Made by a program: the position numbers and the translations under genes
Notes under the pieces: generated by a model
The model's database searches: none
Told to the model about the DNA's origin: nothing
Seen by the model: the letters and a program-made list of their open reading frames with translations, nothing else
Assembly: GCF_030867095.1 (NCBI RefSeq)
Contig: NC_081835.1
Coordinates: forward strand, 19,104,501-19,168,500
Direction: 5' to 3'
Source: Alligator mississippiensis
Lineage: Eukaryota; Chordata; Crocodylia; Alligatoridae
DNA length: 64,000 nucleotides
In this document: one piece after another, positions 37,690 to 48,503 of the stretch
Layout: the number at the start of each line of letters is the position of its first letter
Position numbering within the stretch: position 1 is the stretch's first letter

Positions 37690-37858
37690 ACAAAGGGGTT
37701 TAGGCACCTAGTTTGGGATGATGTCATTTGATATTGAACAGTCATTGGAAAAACACACACATTGTTCTTGGAGCAGGGATTGGGACCTGGGTCTCCTTTC
37801 CCAGGTAAGTAGCCTATCCACTAGGCTAGAGTCATGCTGGCTCCTTCTCTTCCGCTTG
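37690..37858 (-). repeat. tRNA-derived SINE, copy 1
   Basis: Read on the - strand, 'gactctagcctagtggatag' contains an A-box-like TAGCCTAGTGG. Some 30 bases on, 'gacccaggtcccaatccctg' contains a decayed B box (GGTCCCAATCC for GGTTCNANNCC). The tail holds 'aggtgcctaaacccctttg'. Without an intact B box or acceptor stem it is not a tRNA gene. Confidence 0.6.
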
Positions 37859-37859
37859 C

Positions 37860-38045
37860 CCGATTAATTTGTAATTCACTTGTGCAAAGTGGAGGCTTTG
37901 AGAGTACTCCTGCTGCAGAATAGCCCATAGCCTGGTACCTAATGTGTGACATGGGAGATGAACCCCTCAGGCTGGGGAGGGAATTGTAACCCTGTGTCTC
38001 CTATATCCCAGGTGAGTGCTCTAACTTTTGGGATATCATACTGAA
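37860..38045 (-). repeat. tRNA-derived SINE, copy 2
   Basis: On the - strand, 'agttagagcactcacctggg' and 'gagacacagggttacaattc' parallel copy 1. This is the same family and orientation, placed next to the first copy almost without a gap. Confidence 0.55.
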
Positions 38046-38399
38046 GGGAGGGACTTCCAGTCTTCTTCCTCCTCCTTTCTCTCAGCATCTTGCAAAAGGA
38101 ACTACTACATTTTTTAAAAGAATGGGCTCAAGCTTAGCTCACAAGCTCCAGGAGACAATTCAGGTCTTGTGAATCCTGTGTGACGGTGACACTTCCTAGC
38201 AACCCACCACCAGGTGCTGAAGCCTCAGAGTGGGGCAGGGCTTAAAATATCAGCGATTCCTATTGACTAGCTTTGGCACCTTCCTGCTCAGTGTGCTGGC
38301 TTTTGTGAACCTTGCCCTGATATGCCTAACTTTGCATGCGAGTGAAGATGCCTCACTCGGGTTGATCCCATTTTGCATCCATTGTGGAGCTCACTCTTA

Positions 38400-38478
38400 G
38401 ACGTTCTGCACCTCTGTCTCAGCTGTAAAACAGGAAGAATTGTACAGCCTGCCTTGCAGGACTGTTGGAGATAAGTAC
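38400..38478 (+). repeat. MIR-type SINE 3' fragment
   Basis: The words 'gcacctctgtctcagctgta', 'aaacaggaagaattgtacag' and 'ttgcaggactgttggagata' match the 3' half of a MIR. Confidence 0.5.
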
Positions 38479-38479
38479 A

Positions 38480-39554
38480 TTACAGCCATGTCTAGATGCC
38501 ATGATAATGAGGGCCTTGTAAGACATCAGAGGGTTCATTCTTTTGGGGCGTGATGTCCATGATGTGCTGGGGGCAGGAGTGGGGAGGATTTAATTAACAT
38601 GTTCAACTCTTTAGATGCCTAATGGTGAGAAGGAAATCATTTTTGTATGCCTGTAATGCATTGCTGGGTTCATAGGTTTGTACAGAGGAAGTTGTTTGGT
38701 TCCTTAGAAAGCAGGGCAGATTTTACTCTCCATTCAAATAGCTGAGGGGGAGAGTTTCCAAGGAGACATACGGCATTTGGGTGCTCAGCAGGGCTTTGAA
38801 CATCAGTGCGAGTTAAAGGTCTACCTGCCATTTGTACCTTTGAAATCTCCTCCTGTATGTTTAACGGTTGATGCTCTACTGGAAATGACACTTGATTTGC
38901 ATTCATGAGGTAAAAGAGAGATGGCATTGTCTAGGGACTAGCACAGGGGACAAAAAGCAAGGACGCCAGGGATCTGTTTGGTCTCCATCACAGAGTTCCT
39001 GTGATACCTTGAGGGCAAGTCACTTGGGCCTAATCTGTACTGCACAGTTTTGCAGGCAGATCTCCAGAACCAAGTAGTATTTCTGCTTCTATCCAGCAAC
39101 CAAGAGTGTAGGCACTCCCACACCTTCAGCTGGCTGCTGTGCTCCATTCTGCCCTGGGTGGCTGTAGGCCCGGGTGGCACAGCTGTGAGTACAGCCACAC
39201 AGAGCCACCAGGAGCAGGTGGATGTGCACACATTGTGGTGGTGCCAGCTGCTGCCTGCTGTTAGGACTTCTGTGCCCAGTGAACTAAGCACAAACGAGGT
39301 CTTAATCGTTCTGTATCTACCTGTTAGACTTTACCTTCCATAGAGCAGGATGTGCGATGTCATTAACAAAGGGATCTTGAAAAGGCACTTGGGGAAGAAC
39401 ATTTGTAGAAGAGCTGTATATTATAATAAATAGCTCAAAGGAAGTCCACAACTGCTTCCGATGAGAAGTCTCTCAAGCAGCAACGTTTCTTATGTTGGTC
39501 TTTTGCTGAAGGTTGAGTAACAATGTACCGGAAACCAAGGGGTTCCTGTATTAT
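38480..39554. other. Intergenic; no gene seen
   Basis: About 1.1 kb. The words 'gccatgtctagatgccatga' near 38485 resemble one end of the MITE at 48238-48503, but I see no partner end. The GC-richer part at 39100-39270 has internal inverted words but no defined element. Confidence 0.35.
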
Positions 39555-39650
39555 GCGTATTATGGCAGTATCAAGAAAGCCCAATGAGAGCAGAGCCCAC
39601 TGTGGTAAGCATGAGTTCCTGCCCTGAGGAGTTCATGGTCTTAGGAACCT
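39555..39650 (-). repeat. Dispersed old repeat fragment
   Basis: The order 'attatggcagtatcaagaaa', 'gcccaatgagagcagagccc', 'actgtggtaagc' and 'ttcctgccctgaggagttca' recalls a common sauropsid repeat (tagcaccta..agccccattgtgctagg..cagtccctgccctgaagagctta). Related fragments lie at 49430-49530 and 54830-54930. The strand assignment is tentative. Confidence 0.4.
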
Positions 39651-39745
39651 AAAGTCCCATTTTCAAAAGGGACTTAGGCACTTCACAGCCAGGTGGGCTA
39701 TTGGTGAGACAAGGCTCCTGAGTCACTTAGGAGCTTTTAAAAATT
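39640..39745. repeat. Palindromic 'aggcacctaa' repeat fragment
   Basis: The words 'cttaggaacctaaagtccca', 'ttttcaaaagggacttaggc' and 'cctgagtcacttaggagctt' belong to a recurring palindromic repeat also seen at 48125-48237. The 5' part overlaps the neighbouring repeat at its edge. Confidence 0.4.
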
Positions 39746-42700
39746 TTACTTGCTACATAAGAAAAGTTGCTACAAATGGCTGAAATGAATGGAGGATGGC
39801 GGTGCATTTGCACAGACCAACAGCATGGGTATTTTAATTGAGATGAATGAGCAAATCATCAGCAGGAGCCATTTAAGAGCAGGAGGGGGAGGGGGACGGG
39901 AGCTAACCTTCCATATTTCATTTGTCCTTTTTCTTCTGTTTCCAATATTTCCATCCCTGTGGTACCTAGGTGCTAAGTACAGCTTTAATGTGGCAGTATG
40001 TCCATAAAGGACACCCTTTTTCTCCCTCCTTCTTTACTGTACCATTTTCTTTGTGTTATCCGCTGGAAATGCTGCTAGGCCTGGCCCTGTTTTCTTGGGT
40101 GTGTGTGAGACAGGACGGGGTTGCACAGGAGGTTCCCATGGTGAAGTCTTTCCGCTGAGGCTGTTCTGTACTTGCCACCCCAAAGCCTGCGCTCTAGGCT
40201 TTTTGGCTGCTATGTCCCCAGGAAATAAAACTGCCCTGGAAGAAGAGGAGGCCTCTAAAACAGTTGAAGGGATTCAGAAAGTTGTGCTTATAGGGAACTC
40301 ATTCCCATACATTAGTGTTCGCCTGCACAGCTGGAGCGCTCCTACAGGCTAGTCAAGATCAGGACTGTAGTACAGGCAGGACCCCTTCAGCTTGCCTCAC
40401 ATGCCTTTATATAGGGCCTGATATGAGCTACCTGCACATCGAGCTTCCTTGTGTTATGGCTTCTACAACCACTCTCTCTCGCAGCCACTGGCTTTTGAGT
40501 TAAACTTTTTGCTTGTTGTCTGTACGGGTCTGAAGCTCTCTTACAGGTGTCTGAAGTTGAATTAGTACTCCCTGCTTCAAAAATATTCTGCATCTTTAAA
40601 ACCATTGCTTTCTCAATAAATTATTACTTCGTCCTCAAGTTGGCTGGATTTGTTCATGTGTTGATCAGGAGACAGGAGGAGGGTGCCTGACACTTTTGAT
40701 ACAAAGATCTTGGCGAGTTATGGGGAGAGTCTGTGGGGAAGATTTCTGAACATCCCTGGATGTGTTCTGGACTGAGCAAAGTAAATGCAGGCCCTGAGGA
40801 ATCTGTCCAGCAGGACAGGCCCCTTTAGGAATATTTAGTTATCTTTCTCTCTGATCTTAGGTGCCCATCACCTGCATCCAAGTTAGTACAATATAGATGT
40901 CCAGGCAGAGTATGCATTCAGTAAAACTGGTGCTATTCTTTACTTGACAAGTACTGAGCCTTAGTGTGTGGTGGTTCCCAGGCTCCCTGTGGCTGAGGGT
41001 TATAACAATGTTATACAACCCATGGGAAGAGACGCTGGACCCTGGGGAGCAGACAAGGGAACAGTCGGAGCAGACACTTTTCTGTCCCTAGGAGATGGAC
41101 CTTGGTTTCTCTAAGCAGCATTTGGCTATGCCAGTTTCAGTAATGCTAACTAAACCTGTTTTGGACAGCTAGTGCTACTCTTGTTTGTGATAAAGGATTG
41201 AACCAAAGGTCTATTGATCAAGTGATTTTTATGATCTGTTTCTTTCTGTTGCTCAAGACAATAAGTTTGAGGCTGTAATGACACTGCAAGACAGTTTTGC
41301 TGCATCAGACTAACCTGGCATTGAGCAAACCCCTGTAAGGACTGGCTATGCAAGCAGCAGTCTCACCTTTTCCTTTCTTGCATTGGAATGTGTTAAAGGT
41401 ATGCTCCCATTCTCATGGAGAGCAGCATGAGAAAGGTCTAGCTAGCTATTCCTGTTTACTGCCATCCCTCCATGCCAAATACAAAGTTTGCAATTAATTT
41501 GTCCCCGTATCAAAGTTTAGCAGGGAACAGCTCTTGCTTGCATGCTGCATCCCAGCCCTTTGCAGATGACCGTGTCCTCCTGGAGCTGAAGGGAACCAAG
41601 TATAAGGTTCAGCTGCTTGCAAATGTGGCACAAGTTTGGTGTTCCTCATCTCTATGTGGGGTGGGAATTCTGGCTGTACAGGCCCGAGAAGGATAGGAAT
41701 CTTTCTGGGTGCACATTTCAGGCTCATGCCGGGAAAATGCAAATATGTCTGACTTCAGATGGGACTGAGGCCACATCCTGGATACAAACCCTCCTGGGTT
41801 TCAAAGAGGAATTGCAATTTGGATCCAGGCCCTGCAGCTTTGGTTCAGGTCCAATCTATGGGGCTGAGGAAGGAGGTGAGGCAGTTGTCCCTCTGTGGTC
41901 TCCACAGGCTTTAGACATGGCTGGTGCTCCTGAGTGGATCTCATCCACCCCCTTCTGTATGGGATTCATTAATTTTACCCGGATGCAAAGTTGTCTCATG
42001 CCCTGGCTCCAGAGGGGGCTGCCTCTGATGATTTCCTCTGCATGGGGAACACATGCGGTGGTAGCTTTGCCCTGCTCTCCTTTGTTGACCCTCTGGCTCC
42101 TTCCTCCCGTCTCTGTTCTCTCTTGTTCCGTTGGACTTCTCTGTCATCTCTCATTTATGTTCCCTCACATCTGTGCAAGCTCTGGGTACAGCACAGTCCC
42201 AGTCTGACGGCTGTTGCTGAGACTCTCTCATCGTTGGTATGCGAATCAGGAAGATCAAGGAGTTTTCTGACAATGGGGACATTATGCCAAGGTTTCTGTA
42301 TATACTGCATGGTCTCTAAACTTGAGAGATGACTCCTCCTCCCCACCAGCTAGAGAGAGAGTCCCATATCCTGGCTCCAGTGCACTCGGTGGGCAGGATT
42401 ACGTGACTCTGATGTCACAGCCATGAATAGAAAGTGCATAAGACATTATTTAGTGGGAGTGAATTTTTACAGCATTTTTACCAGGTGGGTCATTGCATGA
42501 AACAAAGCCACTGAAGCCAGCTGCATGTTAATAATAGACGGTGCAGGGACCGGAGTCCCCTGTGCATTGATACAAAAAGCATACGTGTACAATTAACATA
42601 GGCATGTACAACTAACTCAGCACTGTGCTAGAATCAGCCTCTATCTGCTACCTTTGTAGCTTCTATATTAAAAATCTCTTCATTGCATTTTACTGGCATC

Positions 42701-42769
42701 AAACTTTCTTGGAAAAATGTTGTCAGTGAAGCAATAGTATCCTTCTCAGGTGTGTTTTCCTTACTCTTG
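39746..42769. other. Intergenic; no gene seen
   Basis: About 3 kb. A 196-codon frame (41617-42207, +) is the longest in the intergenic part outside the LINE, but it has no domain, transmembrane pattern or splice context that I can support. Confidence 0.4.
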
Positions 42770-43210
42770 GCTCTTCTCTGTTCGGCCCTTTCTCTCCTTT
42801 GCTTTTCTTTCCATCTCTTCCTGTAATGTTCAATTGTGTTGTAAATGTTTTGTTTTTCTCTCCTGAGTCTCTTCTTGCTCCCTCTGGTATCGTATACAAT
42901 GCAGTGGTATCACTTCCCTCTGGCTTTATCCCTCTTTTCCCTTTCATTAACCTATTTTCTTTCTTTCCTCTCACATTTTCACTCCCTTGATTTTTTTTTT
43001 TTCCCTCCTCCTTTCCCTTTTTTTTTTCTGCTTCTTTGATCTTAATGTTTTTTTCAGTCTTTCCTCTCCATCTTGTCTGTTCCTCCTTAGCTACCTATAT
43101 TCTCTTACTCTCCCCTCACACCTTCAGTTCACTGTGTTCCCTCTCAATCTCTCCTTCCACTGCCCTTCTTCCCCAGCTCTTCAATCTCTCTCTTCATCTA
43201 CCCATATCCT
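42770..43210 (+). repeat. Pyrimidine-rich low-complexity tract
   Basis: About 440 bp in which the + strand is strongly C and T rich (repeated 'ttcctc', 'ctctcc' and 'tttttttt' words). Several open frames run through it, but their Leu/Ser/Phe/Pro-only composition follows from the base bias. Confidence 0.8.
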
Positions 43211-43499
43211 CAGCACCATATTAATGAAGTGAGACACCTGGGAGAAGAGAGAGCACAGGCCAATGGGTGAGCACACCATGAACAACTTGCATGTGTTGCT
43301 CCATTGTAGGCCTTCTCTGCCTTGACTCTTTCCCAGCCACAGTGAAGAGCAAGGTTTGTTGCCCACTTGCAAGCTACTCGCATGGTGTCCAATAGCTTGG
43401 AGCTGGGTGTGTCGACCATTCCACCTGGGGAACCTCTCTCCTAGCACACTCCTGCCAGAAGGCTGGTTCTGCTCCATCTCCTGGGTGGTACCATGAATC

Positions 43500-43825
43500 T
43501 AGGGTTGCTGCTCTATTTGAATCTATTCCAGGAGGTTTCCAGAATGACAACATGCCTGCGGCACAAAATGCAAATGTGCCCGCTTGCTTGCATGTTTCTC
43601 CTACAGATTACGGTGCGTAGACCTTGTCAGGAAGGCAAATGCATGTTACTATTGCATTTTAAAAACCCACCTGGACTACTGTATAAATTGGATTCAACAT
43701 TTAATATTTGTTTTAATGAATACCTTATCATTTATCACCCAGGTGACTCTTGGCAGTCTCCTGGAGATTTATATCTAATTCCTGGAGACTCCAGGGCAGT
43801 CCTGGAGGGTTGGGAATCCTACGTG
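43500..43825. mobile_element. Possible non-autonomous DNA element
   Basis: The right end 'ctcctggagatttatatcta', 'attcctggagactccagggc' and 'agtcctggagggttgggaat' followed by 'cctac' is a familiar reptile repeat. The left side 'ctagggttgctgctctattt' with 'tccaggaggtt' looks like its inverted partner. The internal part is unique. The extents are approximate and the family is not certain. Confidence 0.4.
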
Positions 43826-44389
43826 AATCCCTCAACGTACCTAGCCTGATGCCTGTAGGTTAATTATTCTGTAGCCTTGATGTACAACCCCCCAAATGTC
43901 AGTAGGTTGTTTGGGTGGGAGCAACTGGGCTTGTGAGAGCTACAAAGAACAATGTCCAGCTGAGGCCTTGGCTGATTCTGGGCTGACATGGATCTGCCAT
44001 GGTGACCTTTAGCCAAGCAAGTAGACGCTATATAAAACATTATGGCAGTGGCACTCTCTTTCCAGGGGTATGCCCAGTACAGGAGCTAGATGAGTGTGAT
44101 CCCTGCCTGTGGCACCATGGAGAGCTGGATTGAAAACTTGCTCTTTTCCTGAGGGCCACCCATAATTCGCTGTTTCTCATATCATCCTAGCAGCTGAACA
44201 AAATAGTTGGCTGTGTGAGGTCACCAGAATGAGGCTTTCTCCTTTTGCTACCTCCCCTGCGAAGGTTGCCACTGCCTGATTTGGCCTCTCTTGGCCTAGA
44301 TGTTCTGTGGGGTAGAAGAAGAAAATGGCTTTTTCCTGGGGGAAGAAGAGGGAAGTGGCTTTATTTCACAAAGGACCTGCAGTCAGTCT
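43826..44389. other. Intergenic; no gene seen
   Basis: No element or exon is recognised in this stretch. Confidence 0.35.
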
Positions 44390-44690
44390 ATGTCCTCACG
44401 TGATCCAGTCAAATCTTGTAAGCTAAGTAGGGTGGGACACGGTCAGTGTTTGGACAAGAGTCAACCAGCAAATTTGGGTGCTGCAGCAAGAGATTCAGTA
44501 GGGGACAGTCTTCGCTTGAACTCGGAACCATTGCCTCCATGGGGCAGTGAAGAAGACACAATGCTGTCGTCTTTCTGCTAAGATATGGAAGCCACTTTTG
44601 GGCGTTAAAACTCCCATATCAGTTGTCACAAGAGTGTGAGAATTAGCCTTGGTGAAATTTAGTCTAGCTGGCTATATTCTTTATATTCTA
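44390..44690 (+). repeat. 5S rRNA-derived SINE
   Basis: The head aligns with 5S rRNA: 'gatccagtcaaatcttg' beside gatctcgtctgatctcg, then 'taagctaagtagggt' beside gaagctaagcagggt (the internal promoter A box), then 'ggtcagtgtttggacaagag' beside ggttagtacttggatgggag. The tail 'gcgttaaaactcccatatca' with 'gtcacaagagtgtg' resembles the tail of vertebrate 5S/Deu-type SINEs (ttaaagatcccatggcac..cgcaagagtagg). It is too diverged and too long to be a working 5S gene. Confidence 0.7.
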
Positions 44691-45338
44691 CCAAACGCCG
44701 GTATGCCTTTTAGAGGGATACACAATTCTGGACTTCTTTTTCCGTGCTGTTGAGTAGCATCACTACATGCTTGTTAACCAGCGGCTGCATCACACTCTGG
44801 AGGAGGCTGTACATCAGTGGCAGATGCGGTGGTCCCTGTATATAGTTCATGAAGCAGGCCTAGGAAAGGGAGATGCTACTTGACTGTAAAATATTATTTA
44901 TTGCAAACACAGATTGCAAACGCTGCTGCAATGCCTTTCATCACCCCTTTTTCCTGCTAGGAACATTTTCACTATTTCATTTTTTTTCTTGGAGTATCTC
45001 TGTTTCCAGACTTCTTCTCCTAGCCCCACTCCTTCTGTTTCCGGCAGGGTGGAGGGTGGGGTGAATGACAGGCTAATAACCTGCTCCAGCTCTCGCTCCA
45101 AGTCCAGTGGCAGGTGTCCCAGTGCCCCTATTGAATGCCACCATCCAAAAAAAAATTTTTTTTTTATCAACCATCTTCCTTCAACAATGATTTATTATTG
45201 CCATAATTTGCCTGGGTACAATGAGCCGCAGAACGTATTTCTGCACCCGGGTGACAGCCGTTTGATGGCTCCAGGTTCCTATTTTATTTAGTCTTGAGCC
45301 TAATATGATTTGGTTACACTCGCCCCCTCCTTCCTTTT

Positions 45339-45358
45339 CCCCCTCCCCCTCCCCACCC
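45339..45358 (-). other. G-quadruplex motif
   Basis: On the - strand this reads GGGTGGGGAGGGGGAGGGGG: four G runs of 3 to 5 with single-base loops, among the most stable G4 arrangements. Confidence 0.75.
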
Positions 45359-45616
45359 AACCTTTTCTCATTTTGTTTTGTTTTGTATGAGTGTGTGTTT
45401 CGCATAACCCTGGGCCGGCTGACAGCACTTGTAAAAACCAGAAGTCGATCTTGCAGTGGCTTTTCACCATTAATCAAGCTGCCTGGAATTGGAAAGTAAC
45501 ACTGACAGGCTTTTATCTTGGAGAGAAGGAGGATGGCAGATGTATTTTATGGTGGATGAGCCTTCACGGCTTCTATTAGGCTGGGACTTCAGTGGTACAA
45601 GGTGGTGGTTTGTGGT

Positions 45617-45654
45617 GGGGGGGGTGGGGAGAAGGAGGGGGATATGGAGGGGGG
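45617..45654 (+). other. G-quadruplex-prone G-run cluster
   Basis: G runs of 8, 4, 5 and 6 bases (from 45617, 45626, 45637 and 45649) lie on the + strand within 38 bp. Confidence 0.65.
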
Positions 45655-46345
45655 AGGAGAAGCTGGGGAGCAGCCTATAGATAAATAGATCCGTCAGTCA
45701 GGCAATGTGGAGGTCTCTAGGCGGCCAGCCATTGTAGGTGACAGAAAAGGCAATCAAAGACAAAACAAATCAAAAGGTACATCTTATCAGCAGCAGGCCA
45801 GCTGGACTTCCACAGCACTCAGAGGCCCCACGGAGGGCAGGAGAAATTAATCGTGCTGTCGAGGCCAGAGAAATTGTCGCCGCTGAAGGTCCAAGTTCAG
45901 GCGAGCAGAGGTGGCCAACATTAAAGGAGAGGGAGAGCGGGGGGTGGGAAAAAAAAAAGAGAGAGAAAGCGAGGCTGCCGTCCCGCCACCTCTCTCCCTC
46001 CCTCTCTCCCCCGGCCGCCTCGGTCTCCTGACAAGTGCATTCATCGTGCGATGATAGCTCGGCACCTATGATTGGTACCTTTAATAATATAGCCCTCGCT
46101 CAGCTGTCACCCTGAAAGAACAATTTTTCCTCCCGCTTTCCTTGATGCAAAGATACATCTGTAATGAGAAGTGTGACAGAAAGTGGGAGCACGGGGAGCC
46201 AAGGAAAGTTTGGAAGAACATTAATCAAAAAGTGAAGCTGGAGGTGATGCCGGCTGCTCGGAGCGACAGTGCCATCAATACACAGGCAGGAGGCGGGGGG
46301 CGCTTTGGGTTTAAATATCCTGTCATGTTCCTGACTCTTCAACAT

Positions 46346-48124
46346 TTCCATGCACCCACGGTGGGGGCAGCCAGCCCTTCCTCCTACCCCCAGAGAGGAT
46401 CCACTTTTGAAGCCTTCTTCCTTCTGCACCACTGAGAGTTGGGCATGACTGAAGGGACTGGGAAAGATCCCCCACCTGGAGGAAGCCAGACTTTGCGCTC
46501 GCAGTGGTGTCAAACCAGAGCAGTTCCACTGCTGTCTGGAGTAGCTAAATCTGGTGCCTTTCTTTCCCTTCTCCCCAGAGAGGGGCCTCGGGAGCTGTGA
46601 GCTCGCGAATGAGGCTCTTGCCATCTCTTCCTTTGGGTTATAACACTTCCACCTTGTAGACTCAGGCACAGAATTAGTCTTCGCTTCCCTCCCTCCTGAG
46701 AATTGGTGTGTGGGAGCTGTTGTGTTTCACCAAGGAGGCGGAGGAGTTGTGACCCTTGCCTTTCTGTTGTTTGGCCCTTAGCCTGCAGTTACATCTGTAT
46801 ATTAGGCTAATTTCTACAGCCTTTGCCCTACCCGAACTTCCATGGAGTAAGAACTGAGCTATGACTTTGGGATTTGATCCTTTATTATTGACAGCTCTTT
46901 TATCTGGTGCTCTGATACAGGTTGGCCCTGCTTGATCCTGCCTCTAGGGCTTTATCAGGCTCCTTTAGACTGTGTTCTATAGATTCTCCATTACATCTGT
47001 CTTGCATCCAAGAGCACCTGTGCCTCCTAACACAACACTGTCCAATTTATCTTCTCCATCCGGTCTGCAGCAGCATCGCAAAATACAGAACCACCGCTGT
47101 GCCCAGGAACACCACTGGGTGGGAGTCACGGGAAGAGTAAAGAGGCAAGTTAAGATTAAAAATGAGTCATAAAGGAGAAGCTTGATTTGCTTTTGCATGG
47201 GCTAGAAAGAGCAGGAGAAGAGTGGGTCTGCATGGTGACAGAGCAGCAGGGGTGGCTTACCCCTGTTTTACATGAAGAGATGGATAAGCAACAGAGCATT
47301 GGATGGCAATTCTCTCCTGATGCTTTACCAGCTTTCCAAACTACCTGCTTTGGTCTTGCAGTTAATGGTGCTCTCAGAAGAAGCCTTTGGGCTGGAATTC
47401 TTTAGCATTATTGTAGGGCAGTCTGATCCCTAACTTTGCTTATTCTCTGCCTTGGATCTACTGCTGACTTACTAACTTGCACCTGTTTTTGTTTTACTCC
47501 CAATAAAAATGGGGATTTCAGGTGGATTTGGATCAAATAGTTGTCTGCAGAAGCTAAAGGAGCTGGAATTAAAGCTCATTGTCTCAAATGCTGTAGGCTG
47601 CAAGGACAGGAGAATGGGGATGTTACATGGAATAGTCCTACCACTTGTTTTGCTCTGTACTCTTTCCAAACATTGAATGGGGATTACTGTCAGTCACCTT
47701 CCTTGAATGTGCATTTGCGTCTGTAGGTGGCAGTGGGAGTTACATACACCATATGGGTGAGATATACCTTGGGAATGAGGGGTGGGAGTGGGGAAATAAA
47801 CTTCTGATAAGTAGTTTAAAGAGCCACTGATAACTATACAAGAGGAGGGCCATAAATGGAAGAAAAGAGCATAGGCAGAGAAATAAAGACCCTGTTCCCA
47901 TGCAAACATCCATAGGAACAAAGCAGAAGAGCAGGAAACAATGGTTCTGGGCTGTTCTCCTGGGTTTTATACCCTGGGATTCCTGAGCACCCATAAACAC
48001 TAATGTGTGAATGAAGCCTTATCTCCCACTGAACAGGGGGCATCTCACTGGTGGATAAAATGAGCTTCTAGAGAAAGCAAAGGTGGTGACATTGTGTCAC
48101 CTCTACAAAAGTGCCTCCACAAAA
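46346..48124. other. Intergenic; no gene seen
   Basis: About 1.8 kb. Open frames are short or antisense shadows. No repeat is recognised. Confidence 0.4.
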
Positions 48125-48237
48125 GTGCTTAAAGGCCCAGATTTCAATGGGAGTTAGATGCCTGAGTACCAGTCCCATTTTGAAGCTGGGCCTAAGTGAC
48201 TTAAAATACTAGTGCTTAAGTTGATCTGGGAGACTTA
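48125..48237. repeat. Palindromic 'aggcacctaa' repeat fragment
   Basis: The words 'aaaggcccagatttcaatgg', 'gagttagatgcctgagtacc' and 'agctgggcctaagtgactta' match the recurring repeat near 39640. It directly abuts the Harbinger-like MITE that starts at 48238. Confidence 0.45.
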
Positions 48238-48503
48238 GGTCATGTCTAGATGACAAACTTACCAGACCTCAAGCCTGCTGTAGTGCTTCAGGCACACAAG
48301 GTCCCTGATGGGATGGTATCAAAGAAGGACAAATTAGCATGCCCAGTGGGTTAATTGACATTGTCAGCCAGCAGAGCTAATTAGCCCACTGCGGAATTAC
48401 ATTTACACTGCTTCCAATCAGGACAGTAGCATGCACAGAGTGGGTGTAGCTTGGTGGAGGGTACTAGTTCCAGGAATGGTAAGCTTGTCATCTAGACATG
48501 GCC
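48238..48503. mobile_element. Harbinger-like MITE
   Basis: The inverted ends match over at least 26 bp with two differences: left GGTCATGTCTAGATGACAAA then CTTACC; right, reversed, GGCCATGTCTAGATGACAAG then CTTACC. The flanks are TTA (48235-48237) and TTG (48504-48506), consistent with a worn 3-bp TTA target duplication. The 266-bp body has no transposase. The ends resemble those of the MITE at 16211-16630 after CpG loss (GTCTAGATGA for GTCCAGACGA). Confidence 0.75.

Larger units (their letters stand above)
45178..46345. other. Candidate conserved enhancer cluster
   Basis: Four blocks (about 45178-45300, 45440-45560, 45690-45900 and 46030-46345) are free of repeat signatures and dense in motif cores. 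Block three holds ATCAAAG (45753), ATCAAAAG (45769), CTTATCAG (45783) and CAGCTG (45799) within 52 bp: TCF/LEF, GATA and E-box type. Block two holds TTATCT (45513). CpGs are frequent from 45830 to 46060. No frame here looks coding. The call rests on texture alone. Confidence 0.35.

Noticed and set aside
37785-37855. tRNA-gene-like sequence on the - strand
   Set aside because: The B box is broken and no acceptor stem closes; it belongs to a SINE.
41617-42207. 196-codon open frame on the + strand
   Set aside because: Longest frame outside known elements, but rich in Ser, Leu and Cys without any pattern, and without supporting exon signals.
42799-43232. Several overlapping frames in the pyrimidine-rich tract
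   Set aside because: Leu/Ser/Phe/Pro runs are a direct result of the CT bias.
44402-44480. 5S rRNA gene
   Set aside because: Only part of the 5S sequence remains, with many substitutions, followed by a SINE tail.
46100-46669. 189-codon open frame on the - strand
   Set aside because: It lies across a candidate enhancer block and has no domain; likely a chance frame in CpG-richer DNA.
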